A DNA stretch of 64,000 nucleotides from Acytostelium subglobosum LB1. Taxonomy: Eukaryota; Evosea; Eumycetozoa; Acytosteliales; Acytosteliaceae. Both the position numbers and the translations under genes were made by a program. Of the stretch, positions 34,509-45,157 are shown piece after piece; the stretch's first letter is position 1, and each line of letters starts with the position of its first letter. The stretch spans positions 62,001 through 126,000 of the forward strand of contig NW_012236495.1 in assembly GCF_000787575.1 (NCBI RefSeq), in the 5' to 3' direction. The notes below the pieces were generated by a model that worked only from the letters and a program-made list of their open reading frames with translations, had not been told where the DNA came from and ran no database searches.

Positions 34509-36595
34509 ATGAGCAATCAACATTTGAGAAAGATGAGCAATGAACTTGACTCACTCACTCTGGACAATGATAATGATTATGATCACGACACAGATGACGA
34601 TAGTAATAGTAGTAGTAGTTATTATTCGAATAATCACATCGATGCACCAATGGCATCGAATCTACCACCGATCAACTTTAATGATGGAAAGGCACCTAAA
34701 CAATCAATGACAGCTGCCACCAAACAGATGATTGGACCATACGTCATTGGCGAGATTATGGGCAAGGGAGGCTCAGCCTCAGTCTACAAAGGACTAAACA
34801 CAGTGTCAGGTGACTTTGTCGCCGTCAAGTGCTTCCAAAAGTCAAAGATATCACGCGAGCAGCTGTCAAGCATCATGGTCGAGTTGGATCTGCTGCAAAA
34901 GTTGAGCCATGACAACATTGTTCGTATCCTTGGCAAGGATGAGAACGACACCACCATCTACCTGATCATGGAGTACATGGAGAATGGCTCGCTGGCCAGC
35001 ATCATGAATCAGTTTGGCACGTTCCCCGAGTCGCTGATATGCACCTACATCGAACAAGTGCTTCAAGGTCTCGTCTATCTGCACAGCGAGAATGTAATAC
35101 ATCGCGATATCAAGGCGGCCAACATTTTGATCAACAAGATTGGCGATGCCAAGTTGGCCGACTTCAATGTGGCCGCCCAGCTCAATGACTCGGACAAGAG
35201 ATACTCTGTGGTAGGCACACCCTACTGGATGGCACCCGAGGTGATCGACATCAGTGGTCACTGTCAAGTATCCGACACATGGTCTCTTGGTTGCACAATT
35301 ATTGAGTTGTTGACTGGCTCACCACCCTATTACAATCATAATCCCATGGCTGCCATGTTCAGAATCGTTCAGAATGACAGACCTCCATTCCCCAAGAACA
35401 TCTCAGAGGTATGTTCGTACATCGTGTTCACGCCAAACAGACCACTAACCATCACTTCACATGAATAGGAATTGAATGATTTCTTGGGAAGATGCTTTGT
35501 CAAATCTGTGGAGGAGAGAGCTTCAGCATCAGAGCTGTTACATCATAGATGGATAACAAAGTATCGATCAAATCAACGTGGATCATTCATCAATCATAGA
35601 GCAAGTTCAAACATCATGGATCACATTTCAAAGACATTGTCTGCATTCAACAATACGACCAAGGATCGATCAATATCATGTGGTTCATCTGGCTCACCAG
35701 GCTCAGCAAGCATACTCGAATCAATCAATGAACATCACCTGGATAGCAACGATACTTCCACCGATGAGAAGAGCAACACAATCTCATTCCGACCAAGCTC
35801 ATTGCCATCATCACCGCCAACACAACGTGATTCAGTCGAGTTGAAGAAGCAGATTGTATGTCCACGCAACCAACTTAACATTGATCATCCGTCAAGTCAA
35901 CATATACTAACAAACATACACACATCCAGATTCAGAATACAATGTTACAAGAGAGGATCAAGGAGTTGGAGAAGGAGTTGAGTGTAGCGAATGAGGAACG
36001 AATGGAGAATGAGAGGAAGTCCAGAGAGATACTTCTGAGTTCCATGCATTATATATACATTGTGGATAGCTCTGGGAACATTGGCGTTAATCCAACCGTC
36101 AAGATATCAGATGATGTCGCCAATCTTCGTGCAGTCATGCGTGATCAAATAGAAACAGAGTACTTCCATACATTCCCCGACCGCAACATGGTACCAAGAT
36201 TCATCGAGAGGGTATGTCTAGGACCGTCACAACTATCAGCCATGATGGCATCGACCCACTAACACCTCATTCTCTACCCTTAGCGTCTGACACGTGATAC
36301 ATTGATTCATCTACCAAAGAAGGCATTGGAGACACAGAAGAAACGAGAGAAGGAGGAGAAGAAGAAGGCAGAGAAACGAGAAAAGGAGAAGCTGGAGAAG
36401 GAGAAGAAGGACAAGAAGAAAATGGGTTCAGTGTCATCACCGGTGCTCTCTCCAGAAGTCACCTCGCACTCTCCAAGCAAGACACAGAAGCGATCACAGT
36501 CCAAGGGTCAACTGCTGACACATGAGTTGGTGAAGGAACTCAGTCAACAGAACTTTAAGCTCAACAGTGTACCAAGCAATGTGAAGACACATTGA
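34509..36595 (+). CDS. STE-type Ser/Thr protein kinase with DFN motif and coiled-coil tail
   Basis: Four exons (34509-35408, 35469-35855, 35930-36211, 36284-36595), 626 residues. The kinase domain (~residues 77-340) has the P-loop GEIMGKGGSASVYKG, VAVK, the alphaC Glu in MVELDLLQKL, catalytic HRDIKAANIL, activation segment VGTPYWMAPEV and SDTWSLGCTIIELLTGSPPY. It belongs with MAP3K/Cdc7(SepA)-like STE kinases. The metal-binding motif reads A-D-F-N-V-A: the Asp is kept but Gly is Asn. After the kinase come a Ser-rich linker, a coiled coil (QERIKELEKELSVANEERME), a conserved-looking block (HYIYIVDSSGNIGVNPTVKI...) and a Lys/Glu-rich tail. Activity is likely since Lys, HRD Asp and DFG Asp are present. 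Confidence 0.9.
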
Positions 36596-37237
36596 GAACG
36601 TGACTCCCAATGAGAGACAGTAGATGTAGAGATAGAGGAGTAGTAGCAGAGAAGTGTTGGAGAGAGAAGAGTATGGGTAATGGTAAAGAACGAACGACTC
36701 TACAACTGGGCGACCATGGTCATTGGCAACATGCATGTAATTGTATAATAAATTTGAATGGAATGGCTGGATCGTTGTTTGGATGGCAGACTGCGACCCG
36801 ATAAGTCCAATCAAACCAGACGACGACGACGCGACGACGAGTAACATGATTGGTAGCATATAACTAATGTTGTGATCGAGTAGTGGTGAAAATGTAATAG
36901 TAGTGTGTGTTTGATTGATCATCTGATCACATTGTGTGTGGTAGTGGGTGGAAGTATGTGTGTGGAGTGATCAGATGTGACGATTGACTCGAGATGAAAT
37001 GGTCAATTTACTTGTTTGAACATGTCCAACAAAGTTTATTGAACTTGAACTATCTATTTTTGGGTTGACCTACCTACATCTATCATCATCATCCTTGAAT
37101 TTGCAATCCAATAATATTTATCCTTCATTCCAGCTCACTAACTCTCCAATATAAATACTTCTGAATTCCATTTCAAATTAATCATCAATTCAATATTCAA
37201 TCAATAGAATAATAATAATAATAATAATAACTTGAAA
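36596..37237. other. Intergenic region / promoter of hssA-like gene
   Basis: About 640 bp. tgggttgacctacc at ~37062 resembles the GT/CA-rich boxes seen upstream of developmentally regulated dictyostelid genes (weak). Just before the downstream ATG is an (aat)n tract, 37208-37230. No ORF of note. Confidence 0.4.
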
Positions 37238-37597
37238 ATGACCATTCTTGGTAGGTACCAAAATAATCTAGTTGTTTTCCATTTCCTTCCAATACTAATT
37301 AATTAATTAATTTCCATAGCCGCACTTAGTTCTTTGGGAGGAGTTTCCATCACATCATTGTCAAAGGCCAGCATTGGAGGTGGAGTTGGAGGTGGATTCG
37401 GCCAAGGTGCCAACAGTATCGCCTGTAACTGTGGAGGTGGTGGTGGTCATGTTGTCTCTCCACCAATTGTTCATGTGCCTCACGGTGGTGGCGGTTGCCA
37501 CGGTGGTGGTGGCTTGAACCTTGGAGGATTGGTCCAGGGACTGCTTGGAGGACTTCACCTTGGAGGTGGTGGTGGCGGTGGTTGTGGATGCCACTAA
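37238..37597 (+). CDS. hssA/2C/7E-like small glycine-rich protein
   Basis: Two exons: 37238-37250 (coding M-T-I-L and one base) and 37320-37597, 96 residues. The 13-bp first exon and phase (CTT-G|CC) recreate the MTIL-A-A-L-S-S start typical of the dictyostelid hssA/2C/7E family (M-T-L/I-...-S-S-I-S). Then SKASIGGGVGGGFGQGANSI followed by A-C-N-C and Gly-rich tracts with His and Cys, ending GGGGGCGCH. In D. discoideum such genes form a large family expressed strongly in development; molecular function unknown. Only one copy lies in this window. An aataaa-type signal lies at ~37690. Confidence 0.85.
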
Positions 37598-38025
37598 ACT
37601 GTCTGACACTATCTTGACAGGCACAGCAACAACATTACTCGACATCGTAACATTACTCACAGCTACCATTACTACTACTACTACTTGAGTCTAATAAACT
37701 CCAACACCTTAAGAATCTAATCAGTTAATGAGGGTAAGGGTAAGGGTTAGGGTTAGGGCTAGGGTTAGGGTAAGGGCAAGGACGAGGGTTAGGGTCCGAA
37801 CATATGTCAACCATTTATTAGGTGATTGAGAACATATGGCATATGATGATGTTGTTGTTGTAGTGGTTGTTAACTCCATTGTTGTTGACAGGTACTTGGA
37901 TTGATATTGTTGATGTTGTCATGCGTGACCATTGTACAGTGATTGATTGAATGAATGTAGTTGACCGGTCAACAACGATAAGACGAAAGACTAGAGATTA
38001 TAAGGGTATTCATGAATACGAATCA
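37598..38025. other. Convergent 3' spacer holding telomere-like repeats
   Basis: About 430 bp between the 3' ends of the hssA-like gene and UBE2C. Contains the telomere-like tract (separate entry) and ordinary low-complexity DNA (tgttgttgt, ~37850). Confidence 0.6.
37731..37796 (+). repeat. Interstitial telomere-like repeat, eleven AGGGTT-type hexamers
   Basis: Eleven consecutive hexamers in perfect 6-bp register, all starting AGG: four exact AGGGTT (TTAGGG permuted), the rest AGGGTA, AGGGCT, AGGGCA, AGGACG or AGGGTC. The register with point-mutated units suggests an old insertion of telomeric repeats, or a site of telomere-repeat healing, that has since drifted. The G-rich strand could form a G-quadruplex. 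Confidence 0.9.
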
Positions 38026-38592
38026 TTATGCAGTGATACCACCAGCCTCTTGATACTTCTTGAGCAATACCTTCTTGTACTCATCTTGGTTCTCCCAGAT
38101 GGAAGCGGCGTAGGAGTTGAGTGGTGAGTCATTGTTTGGCTCGCCCAAAAGACTCTGGATCGAGAGCAACAGTGTGCGCACGTTGTATATTGGCGACCAC
38201 TTGTCCTTTAGAATGTCTAGACAAATGTTGCCCTGTGTATCAACGTTTGGATGGAAGCAGCTGGTCTCAAACTTGACGACGGGTGGCTTGAAAGGGTACT
38301 CTGAGGGGAACTTTAACGACATCTTGAACTCTAGATTCTCATACACTGTACCTGCAGCGCCTTGAATCGTTCCGACCCAGCTGAACATGTTATCTGCCTC
38401 TGGAAATGCTGAGATACCTGGGCTGCTGGCCATCTATAATATAAATATTTCAATGTAAGTAAGGTGCATGCATGTTACTGTTGTTGTTATCAAACATCAA
38501 GTATAGTATAGTATTGTACATACCATCAAAGCCATCAGCTCAGACTGTAGTCTCTTTCCAACTGATACAGAATCTGTCTTTGGTGTTGACAT
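38026..38592 (-). CDS. ube2c: Ubiquitin-conjugating enzyme E2 C (UBE2C/UbcH10)
   Basis: Two exons (complement of 38026-38433, 38524-38592), 158 residues. It is the E2 that works with the anaphase-promoting complex. Signature features: [20 protein letters not shown] matching VGKRLQQELMTLMM of human UBE2[41 protein letters not shown] with the catalytic Cys, and [20 protein letters not shown]. The C-terminal extension is short. The promoter (38593 onward) has accaatgg next to tggcgccaac (38744-38760), a CCAAT-box plus E2F-like pair of the kind expected for a cell-cycle gene. Confidence 0.96.
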
Positions 38593-39352
38593 ATTGTTGT
38601 TATAATTATATGTGTGTAATGTTGTAATGTTAATGTACAATGAATGTATGTTATTATATATATAAATATATCTATCTTATAATCGAATGGATGCCCTTAA
38701 GTCGTCTACTTTATACCCTTTGAACAACAGTTGAAATGAGGAACCAATGGTGGCGCCAACTTTTCAAATTTGAAATGGAACATCCTATTTCGAATGATCC
38801 ATCACATTGAGCTACAACTTATAGATAACATTGTATAAATAAGATTGGACAGCAATGGGTAAGAAGAAACAACCAATCCAATAAGAGATATAGTTAGTGA
38901 TGACAATGAGGACAGTGTCTAACTATCAATCAAAAGTTGATTTACTTTGGAGTATATTCAAATGAAGTTGAAGTTCCAACTTCTGTGTCTCCAGGAATAA
39001 AACTGACCCCCCTGGTCCAGGTCGTGTTTCATTCCCTCAAACACACACTCTCCCACTCTTTCAAACTGATTGGGGTGACAGAGACACACGCACATCACTC
39101 CTAACTTGATGGTTATTACTTACATACATTTATACCTTATACATACTCATAACAATCAATCACCTACAACTATTACTTATTTACAACAAGACTATACTTT
39201 ATACCATCATTCAAGTTCAATAGTTTTATCGCGAGATTGACAATAATCAGTTATCAGTGAATAGATCATCATCCATCATCATCATCAGTGATAGATAGAA
39301 AGATAGATAGTTTAGATTATATATATATACATACAACACAAACACATATGAA
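38593..39352. other. Divergent intergenic region
   Basis: 760 bp between UBE2C (-) and the 39353 gene (+). Has AT-rich stretches on both ends (tatatatataaatatat ~38655; gatagatag/tatatata ~39295-39331), the CCAAT/E2F-like cluster at 38744-38764, and no credible ORF or RNA gene. Confidence 0.5.
38751..38764 (-). promoter_or_regulatory. E2F-like palindrome upstream of UBE2C
   Basis: tggcgccaactttt: palindromic TGGCGCCA followed by a T-run, about 160 bp upstream of the UBE2C start and beside a ccaat. Consistent with cell-cycle control, but based on consensus only. Confidence 0.3.
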
Positions 39353-40248
39353 ATGTCACATCTTCAACCATCGAGTACAACAACAACAACTGAAAGACCT
39401 GATCTGCCGCTGACAGCTGAAAGACTGAGGCAGTCAGTTAGATTCCAGCCTGCAAAGTATTGGAATCCAAACTCTATACAACAGTGGATAGATACCGCCT
39501 ACGACGAGTCGGATGTATATATAAAGTATCAAAAGGAGAAGGAAGAAGAGGAGTTACAACAAAAGAATAACTCAATGAATACAGATGATGATAATAATAA
39601 CAACAATAACAACAACATCAACAACAACAACATTAACAACAACACAAACAATATAAATAATACGAATAATATGAATAATAACAATGTTGATGATCATAAG
39701 ATGGGGAACTTCGAGCGTCATCAATGATGAATACCCTCATTTATAATATATATAATACACATATACAACTATGCGCGAATAGACTCCCAACAACGATCGC
39801 ATGCATCAACAAGCCCAGCCCCTCTTCTACCCTGTCGACGCCAACTCTCCATCCTCTCATCCCAACCATCTCCATCCACCCCTCCAACATCTTCAAATGA
39901 ATAGACTGCAACAGTCGATGATGCACTCTACACTCTGGTCGATCCCCAGGCAGCAAACGGACACCGGTGTCGCCCACTTTCATCCCTTAAAGTCAGTCAG
40001 TCAGTGCCAATGGACAGCAACAGCTCAGCATCAACCAATTTCACCATATTTTCATGACATCAAGAGTTGCAATTCAATCTCATGAGATTGATAGGCGAAT
40101 GAATGGCACACTCAGTGAGTGCGCCTGGTGGCTCAGTCTACAACTACAGCATTTCATTGGCGCTGTGGCAAAGGACAGTGAGGTGACACTTCAGAAGTGG
40201 CAGCAGCAGATGCAGCAGCAACAACAACAACGGCGAATTAGAACTTAG
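39353..40248 (+). CDS. Unknown Asn-rich protein, provisional multi-exon model
   Basis: First exon from 39353: residues 1-65 look ordered (LPLTAERLRQSVRFQPAKYW, then SIQQWIDTAYDESDVYIKYQ), followed by an Asn-rich run; this frame closes at 39727. Farther on, a separate frame reads TATVDDALYTLVDPQAANGH and joins, through a GT-AG intron of about 60 bp (39969-40028), INQFHHIFMTSRVAIQSHEI followed by DRRMNGTLSECAWWLSLQLQ and a Q-rich end (stop 40246-40248). These two pieces fit one phase. How the first exon is linked to them is unclear: a TAG immediately precedes the TATVDD segment and could be an intron acceptor. No family recognised. The C-terminal block is helical and may be a coiled-coil subunit. 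Confidence 0.5.
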
Positions 40249-40484
40249 ATCATGCATGCCGCCCGGGCGATTCAATACTCCTACTCCTCCTTCAAATACC
40301 CAACCAATATGATCGAGACATTCAGTGCATTAAAGACCTACCCTATTCATTATCGAGTACAATCAATCATGATTGAAATATATATAACAACAACCAGACT
40401 CATTTATACAAGTGATTTACGCTCATGAGGTTGCCATGGCGACCTCCTCCAACAACAATAACAATGTGATCTACATCGTTATAA

Positions 40485-41586
40485 TCATTCAGGTGGCGGG
40501 GTTCTGGATGTGTGATGGTATACAGTAGGCAGGGACTTCACCCACATGTTGTCCTTTGCCCTTGATAGATTGGAACGTGCCACAAGTATATCGATTATCT
40601 TGTCTGCATCGCTCTCAACTGCTTCGATATATTGGCTCTCTGACACTTCGAACCTATAATTAGATTGGTCAGTAGGTGCCATGACGGTCAACAAACCAAT
40701 CCAGGAGTCATAAAACATACTTGATAACAATATTCTTATTGTCCACTCGAGTCAACTCCAAGACAGATTGATATTGGAAGGTCTCTCGAACATGACCATC
40801 GGCAAGTCTGAGGAAGCAGTTGGGTGTGAATCTAAACCTCCTGATCTGATGTCTTGAGTACCAGTTGGTTCGGATTACTTCGCACTCAAAGTCCACACCT
40901 TCATTCAGTTGTGGTGTTGTAGTCGCTGTGTTGTTGTCTCCACCGCCACTTGGATCAACGACCTGCCATGAATAACTGAATAGACCCTTGACCAATCCAA
41001 ACAAAAGCCATTCAGTAATATTGATTGTCGTATCGATGTAGCCCAGGTTCAACTGACTTGTCTCTTCTGTTATAGACTCTTGACTAACATCCTTATTCTC
41101 AATGAATGCCTCCAACACTGCTGATCTCTCCTCTTCACGATCTCCACCAGAGTTAATATGTATGAGTGCCTTTATCTCTTCTTTCCTCTCCTCAACATGT
41201 ATCGCTTCCTAATCAATCAGATTGACCAAACAATGAATGTTAGCAACCAAACATCCTGATCGTAAATCAGTACTACTATTTACTTACTCCCCATAGTTGA
41301 CCATTTATCTCTACATAGGGATATTGAGGTATCTTTACACAATGCTTCCTGATCTCTGCCTGCTTTGTATAATCAGCACTGAGGTCCACAACTAGGATGT
41401 TCTGTTGTGATACACCATTGGTCAAGAAGAATCGTGCCAAGAAATGTTGTAGTTTAATCGATGTAACATTATGTTTATATCTATCTACGTATAGTTTAAC
41501 GACCTAATCAATTGATTGATTGATTATAGTTGTTAATGAAAGACATGTTATCTTTGTCAAAGAATGATACTTACTGTACCCTCCAT
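40485..41586 (-). CDS. Glutaredoxin-like domain fused to PH-like domain
   Basis: Four exons (complement of 40485-40653, 40721-41208, 41288-41503, 41575-41586), 294 residues; exon 1 codes only M-E-G-T. Residues 4-75 form a thioredoxin fold of the glutaredoxin/SH3BGR kind: VVKLYVDRYKHNVTSIKLQH, NILVVDLSADYTKQAEIRKH, the cis-Pro turn KIPQYPYVEINGQLWG. No CxxC is present, so it is probably not redox-active. After a charged linker, residues ~175-270 (FECEVIRTNWYSRHQIRRFR, then FLRLADGHVRETFQYQSVLE, VDNKNIVIKFEV, ADKIIDILVA) resemble the N-terminal PH-like fold of GRV2/RME-8 (DNAJC13), which binds phosphoinositides. The pairing is unusual. Assignments are by pattern only. Confidence 0.75.
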
Positions 41587-42003
41587 TTTAAGTTTGTTGT
41601 TAATTATTATTGTTTATTTAAATATTTACAACACAATAATAATAACTGTATTGTTACAAGTACGAGTGATTGAACTAATGATTGGTCTGGACCACAATGC
41701 CTCCTCCACTTCAACCTCATCAATCCAGCTGGCCTTACCACGTCACAGAACAGTAGAGTGCACTCACCCACACACCCTTCTTTCTTCTCAACTTTGTGTG
41801 AATGATATGAACTTGTCAATTCGAGTCCAGAACCATTCACTGATTTGATTGGTTTGATCGATTTGATCAGATGTCCCTCACTTCAAACTAAACTATTAAG
41901 TTAATTAATGTATCACTATGTATTCTATCTATTATTTAATTGTAGGAAGGTATGTAGATCTACCTTTAAAGTATGCTATTTGACTTGACTTGTCCATTTG
42001 GAC
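41587..42003. other. Intergenic spacer
   Basis: About 415 bp between the glutaredoxin/PH-like gene start and the 3' end of glucosidase II, both on the minus strand. AT-rich on both flanks; the central part (~41690-41830) is less AT-rich without a supported ORF. Confidence 0.45.
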
Positions 42004-44886
42004 TTAACTAAACTCGATAACCCAATCACCAGCAATTGGTAGGTCTGGCTTCCTGATGACAAGCTTCTGGAGATTCTTGTCATAATCGAAATGGAGACTG
42101 TTGCCACCAGATTGAACCTTGGATGGAGCCTTGTTCAATCCAACCAACACGATTCTCTCGATTGTGTTGCTTGGCTGGTAGATACCCTTGGTGTCCAACG
42201 ACTTGGAAGTGAGCTTGCCATTGGCAAAGTTGAACGCGCGGTAAGTGTACTGACCTTTCTGGTAGTTAAACGTGTGCTCGTCATCAATGTACAACTCGCC
42301 GGTGGCCTGCTGGTCGGTGCTGAGTGCCACACGCAATGTGTAAGGGTCGTCGCGCATCTGGCTGGAAGAACGACGCAGTCTCTCCTTCTTTGGAACGATT
42401 GAGCCACCGCGCTGGTAGACTGGCATCTTGTCCAATGGGGTGTCGACATCGTAGTGACCCGACGTGAACTTCTTGTCAGTGTCAATGTCGTACCACACCT
42501 GCTTGGAGTCGCCTGGCAAGATGACCTTGACGGACTGACGGCCCTGCTCGACGACTGGGTGAACGAGTATGGCGCTGCCCACCATAAACTCATCCTCGTA
42601 GGCAAAGAGTGAGGTATCGGCGGGGAACTCGACCCAGAGTGGTCTCATGGTTGGGTAGCCATTGAGGGTGTTCTGATGGAACAATGTGTACCAGTATGGC
42701 AGGAAGCTGTAACGTCTCTGGATGGCAGAGCGCATGACATCGAGGTATTGCTGGTCGAACAACCATGGCTCACGACGCTTGGCATCGAGATGGGCGTGGC
42801 CACGGAAGAATGGCTGGAATGAACCTGCCTGGTACCAACGGGCCATCAGCTCTCCATCGGGGTTACCAAAGAATCCACCAACGTCGGCGCCACTGAATGT
42901 AATACCGGCCAGACCGAGCGAGAGGAGCATTGGCTGCGAGGCCTTCAAGTGCGACCACTGGGCGGCGTTGTCACCAGTCCAGATGGCTCCGTGACGCTGG
43001 GAGCCAGCAAAGAAGGCACGCGACAGGACGAATGGACGGTCGTTCTTGTCTGCGTTACGCTCCACCAAGCCCTTGGCCGTAGCCATGTGCTGATAGAATC
43101 CGTACATGTTGTGCACATCGCGGTGCTCGACGTTCTCGTGGTGCAGGTTGTCCTTGTGCATCGAGATCTCGGGGCCAATCAAACACGGAGGGCTCATTCA
43201 TGTCGTTCCAGACGTAGAGAGCGGGCGTGGAGCCTGCAAACTTGTCGTAGGAGAACTGGGCGGCCCACCAGTCGCGCACGGCGGGGTTGACAAAGTCGAG
43301 GTAGCTGCTTGTGCCTGGCCAGCACCAGCCCTCAAAGTCGTTGTTGTCCTTGTTCTTGACGTACAGGTTGTTGCTCTGTGCCTCTGAGTATATCATGTAG
43401 TTGCTGTCCTTCTTGATGTGTGGGTCGATGATAACAACCATCTTTCTCTGCTTGTCGGCGATCTTCTTTTGCATCTGATCTGGTGTTGGGAAGTTGGTCT
43501 TGTCCCAAGTGAAGTATCTCTTGCCATCAGTGTGCTCAATGTCCAACCAGATCACATCATAAGGTATCTTGTTTGAATCGAATCCCTCATCAACCTGCTT
43601 AACATCATTCTCATCCTGGGTGGTATGACCTGATCAGTACATTGATTGATTGATTGAATGAATGGTCTCTTTCAACTTACTCTGTAGTTCCAACGACATT
43701 GATGATAGGCGATGGAGAACATTTGTGGAAGTGCAGTGGTACCGGTGAGGTAGGCGTATTGGGCAAAGATGTCCTTGGGAGTGGGGCCTGTAAGGAAGAA
43801 GACGTCCATCTGTCCACTCTCACTAATCCATTGGGTGTCCTTGGATGGCACACCATTGTTGTTAGAGTCTGAAACATCGATAAAGGTCTCGGCGGCATTC
43901 AACCAGAACACTGCAACGGTCTTCTTGGCATCGTGCGAGATCATCAAGGGGACGGCACCATAGAGTGCAGAGGTCTTGTCCAGCTCGTACTCAAACACAT
44001 CGAGGTTGTACAGACGGTAGGGATGCTCGTTGATTCCCTCGCCCTTGGTCGAGCGCAGGGCCATCGCGGTAGAGTGCTCGGGGATACCGTAGACGTGTGA
44101 TGATCCGACGAAGCTAATGTCCATTCCGAACGACATTGGTCCATGTGGCTTGGAGTCGTGGTGGCTGTTGAAGCGCTCCTCCCACATGCCATCTGGGTAG
44201 GCGGGGGGAGGAGGCACTGGAGCTGGGGCGGCGGGCACGGGTGAGTCGTCGGGGTTGTCGCCGGCTGGTTGAGGAGGCTGCTCCTCGCCCTTGTTCTCGG
44301 GCTGGGGTGGCAGAGGTTTGGTCCTCATGTGCTCAAAGTGGAGTAGGCCACGAGAGTTGGATGACATTGCCAACTCGCCATTGACGTAGACGTCCAGCTT
44401 GAATGGGTGCAGATAGAGCTTGGCGACAGAGTTGTGACCAAAGCTGAACGACACCTGGCCAGCGACGCTCCTATCCAACGACTTGATTGCGACGTACTTG
44501 ATCGAGTCCAACAGTACGTCCTTGATTTGATAACGCTTCTTATTCTCCAGTGACTTCTTCTCCTGGACACGCAGACGAATCATGCCATTCTCTAATGCGC
44601 TGAGCTCAAGTGTGAGCACGTGATCCAAGTCGCCATCGACGTTGAGCAGCTCGGCCACCAAACGTCCGTCGTTGTTCAACTGCAATGTATTATCGATCAC
44701 CTTGTATGTTGGAGGTTGTGCGACCACCTCATTCCTATTACGTCTACAGAATGACAAATCATTGCATGTCTTGAATTTACTCGCGTCAACTGCCTCTGTA
44801 TGCTGAGTCATCATCGCAGCAATCATCAAAGCAACCAGCAATGATACTGATACTGCGACCAATGGTGATCGCCTATCCCTCTTCAT
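42004..44886 (-). CDS. modA: ER alpha-glucosidase II catalytic subunit (GH31), with a frame disruption
   Basis: Two exons (complement of 42004-43615, 43681-44886), about 938 residues. N-terminal signal peptide (SVSLLVALMIAAMMTQ, ~residues 12-32). It trims glucose from N-glycans in the ER. Hallmarks: NDLSFCRRNR, SFVGSSHVYGIPEHSTAMAL, the HQCRWNYRDENDV junction across the intron, DVIWLDIEHTDGKRYFTWD, catalytic nucleophile in YVWNDMNEPSVF, GAIWTGDNAAQWSHL (acid/base Asp) and GADVGGFFGNPDGELMARWY. A Pro-rich insertion lies at ~residues 195-245. At about 43174-43182 the sequence carries one surplus base: the frame before it ends MNEPSVF and the frame after it continues G-P-E-I-S-M-H-K-D. Total exon length is 3n+1. 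A sequencing error is likely; a real allele is possible. Confidence 0.93.
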
Positions 44887-45157
44887 TGTTTGTGTGTTTG
44901 TGTGACTGTGATGATTCTGTTTGTATGTATAATGATTGAATGAAATGAATGAATAAATGATGAATGAATGCAAGGTGTCACTAACACTCATGATCTTCAA
45001 CTGACTTCCAAAAAACCAAAGTAATTGGTGACTCAGCAAACAAACGAACAAAGTTAAACCCTTGACCAAACCCTTACCCTCGCTCAAAACTCATCTTTGT
45101 CATTCTTCTCCAACATCTCAACAAACAGATACACATACTTAGACAAACAAAACAAAG

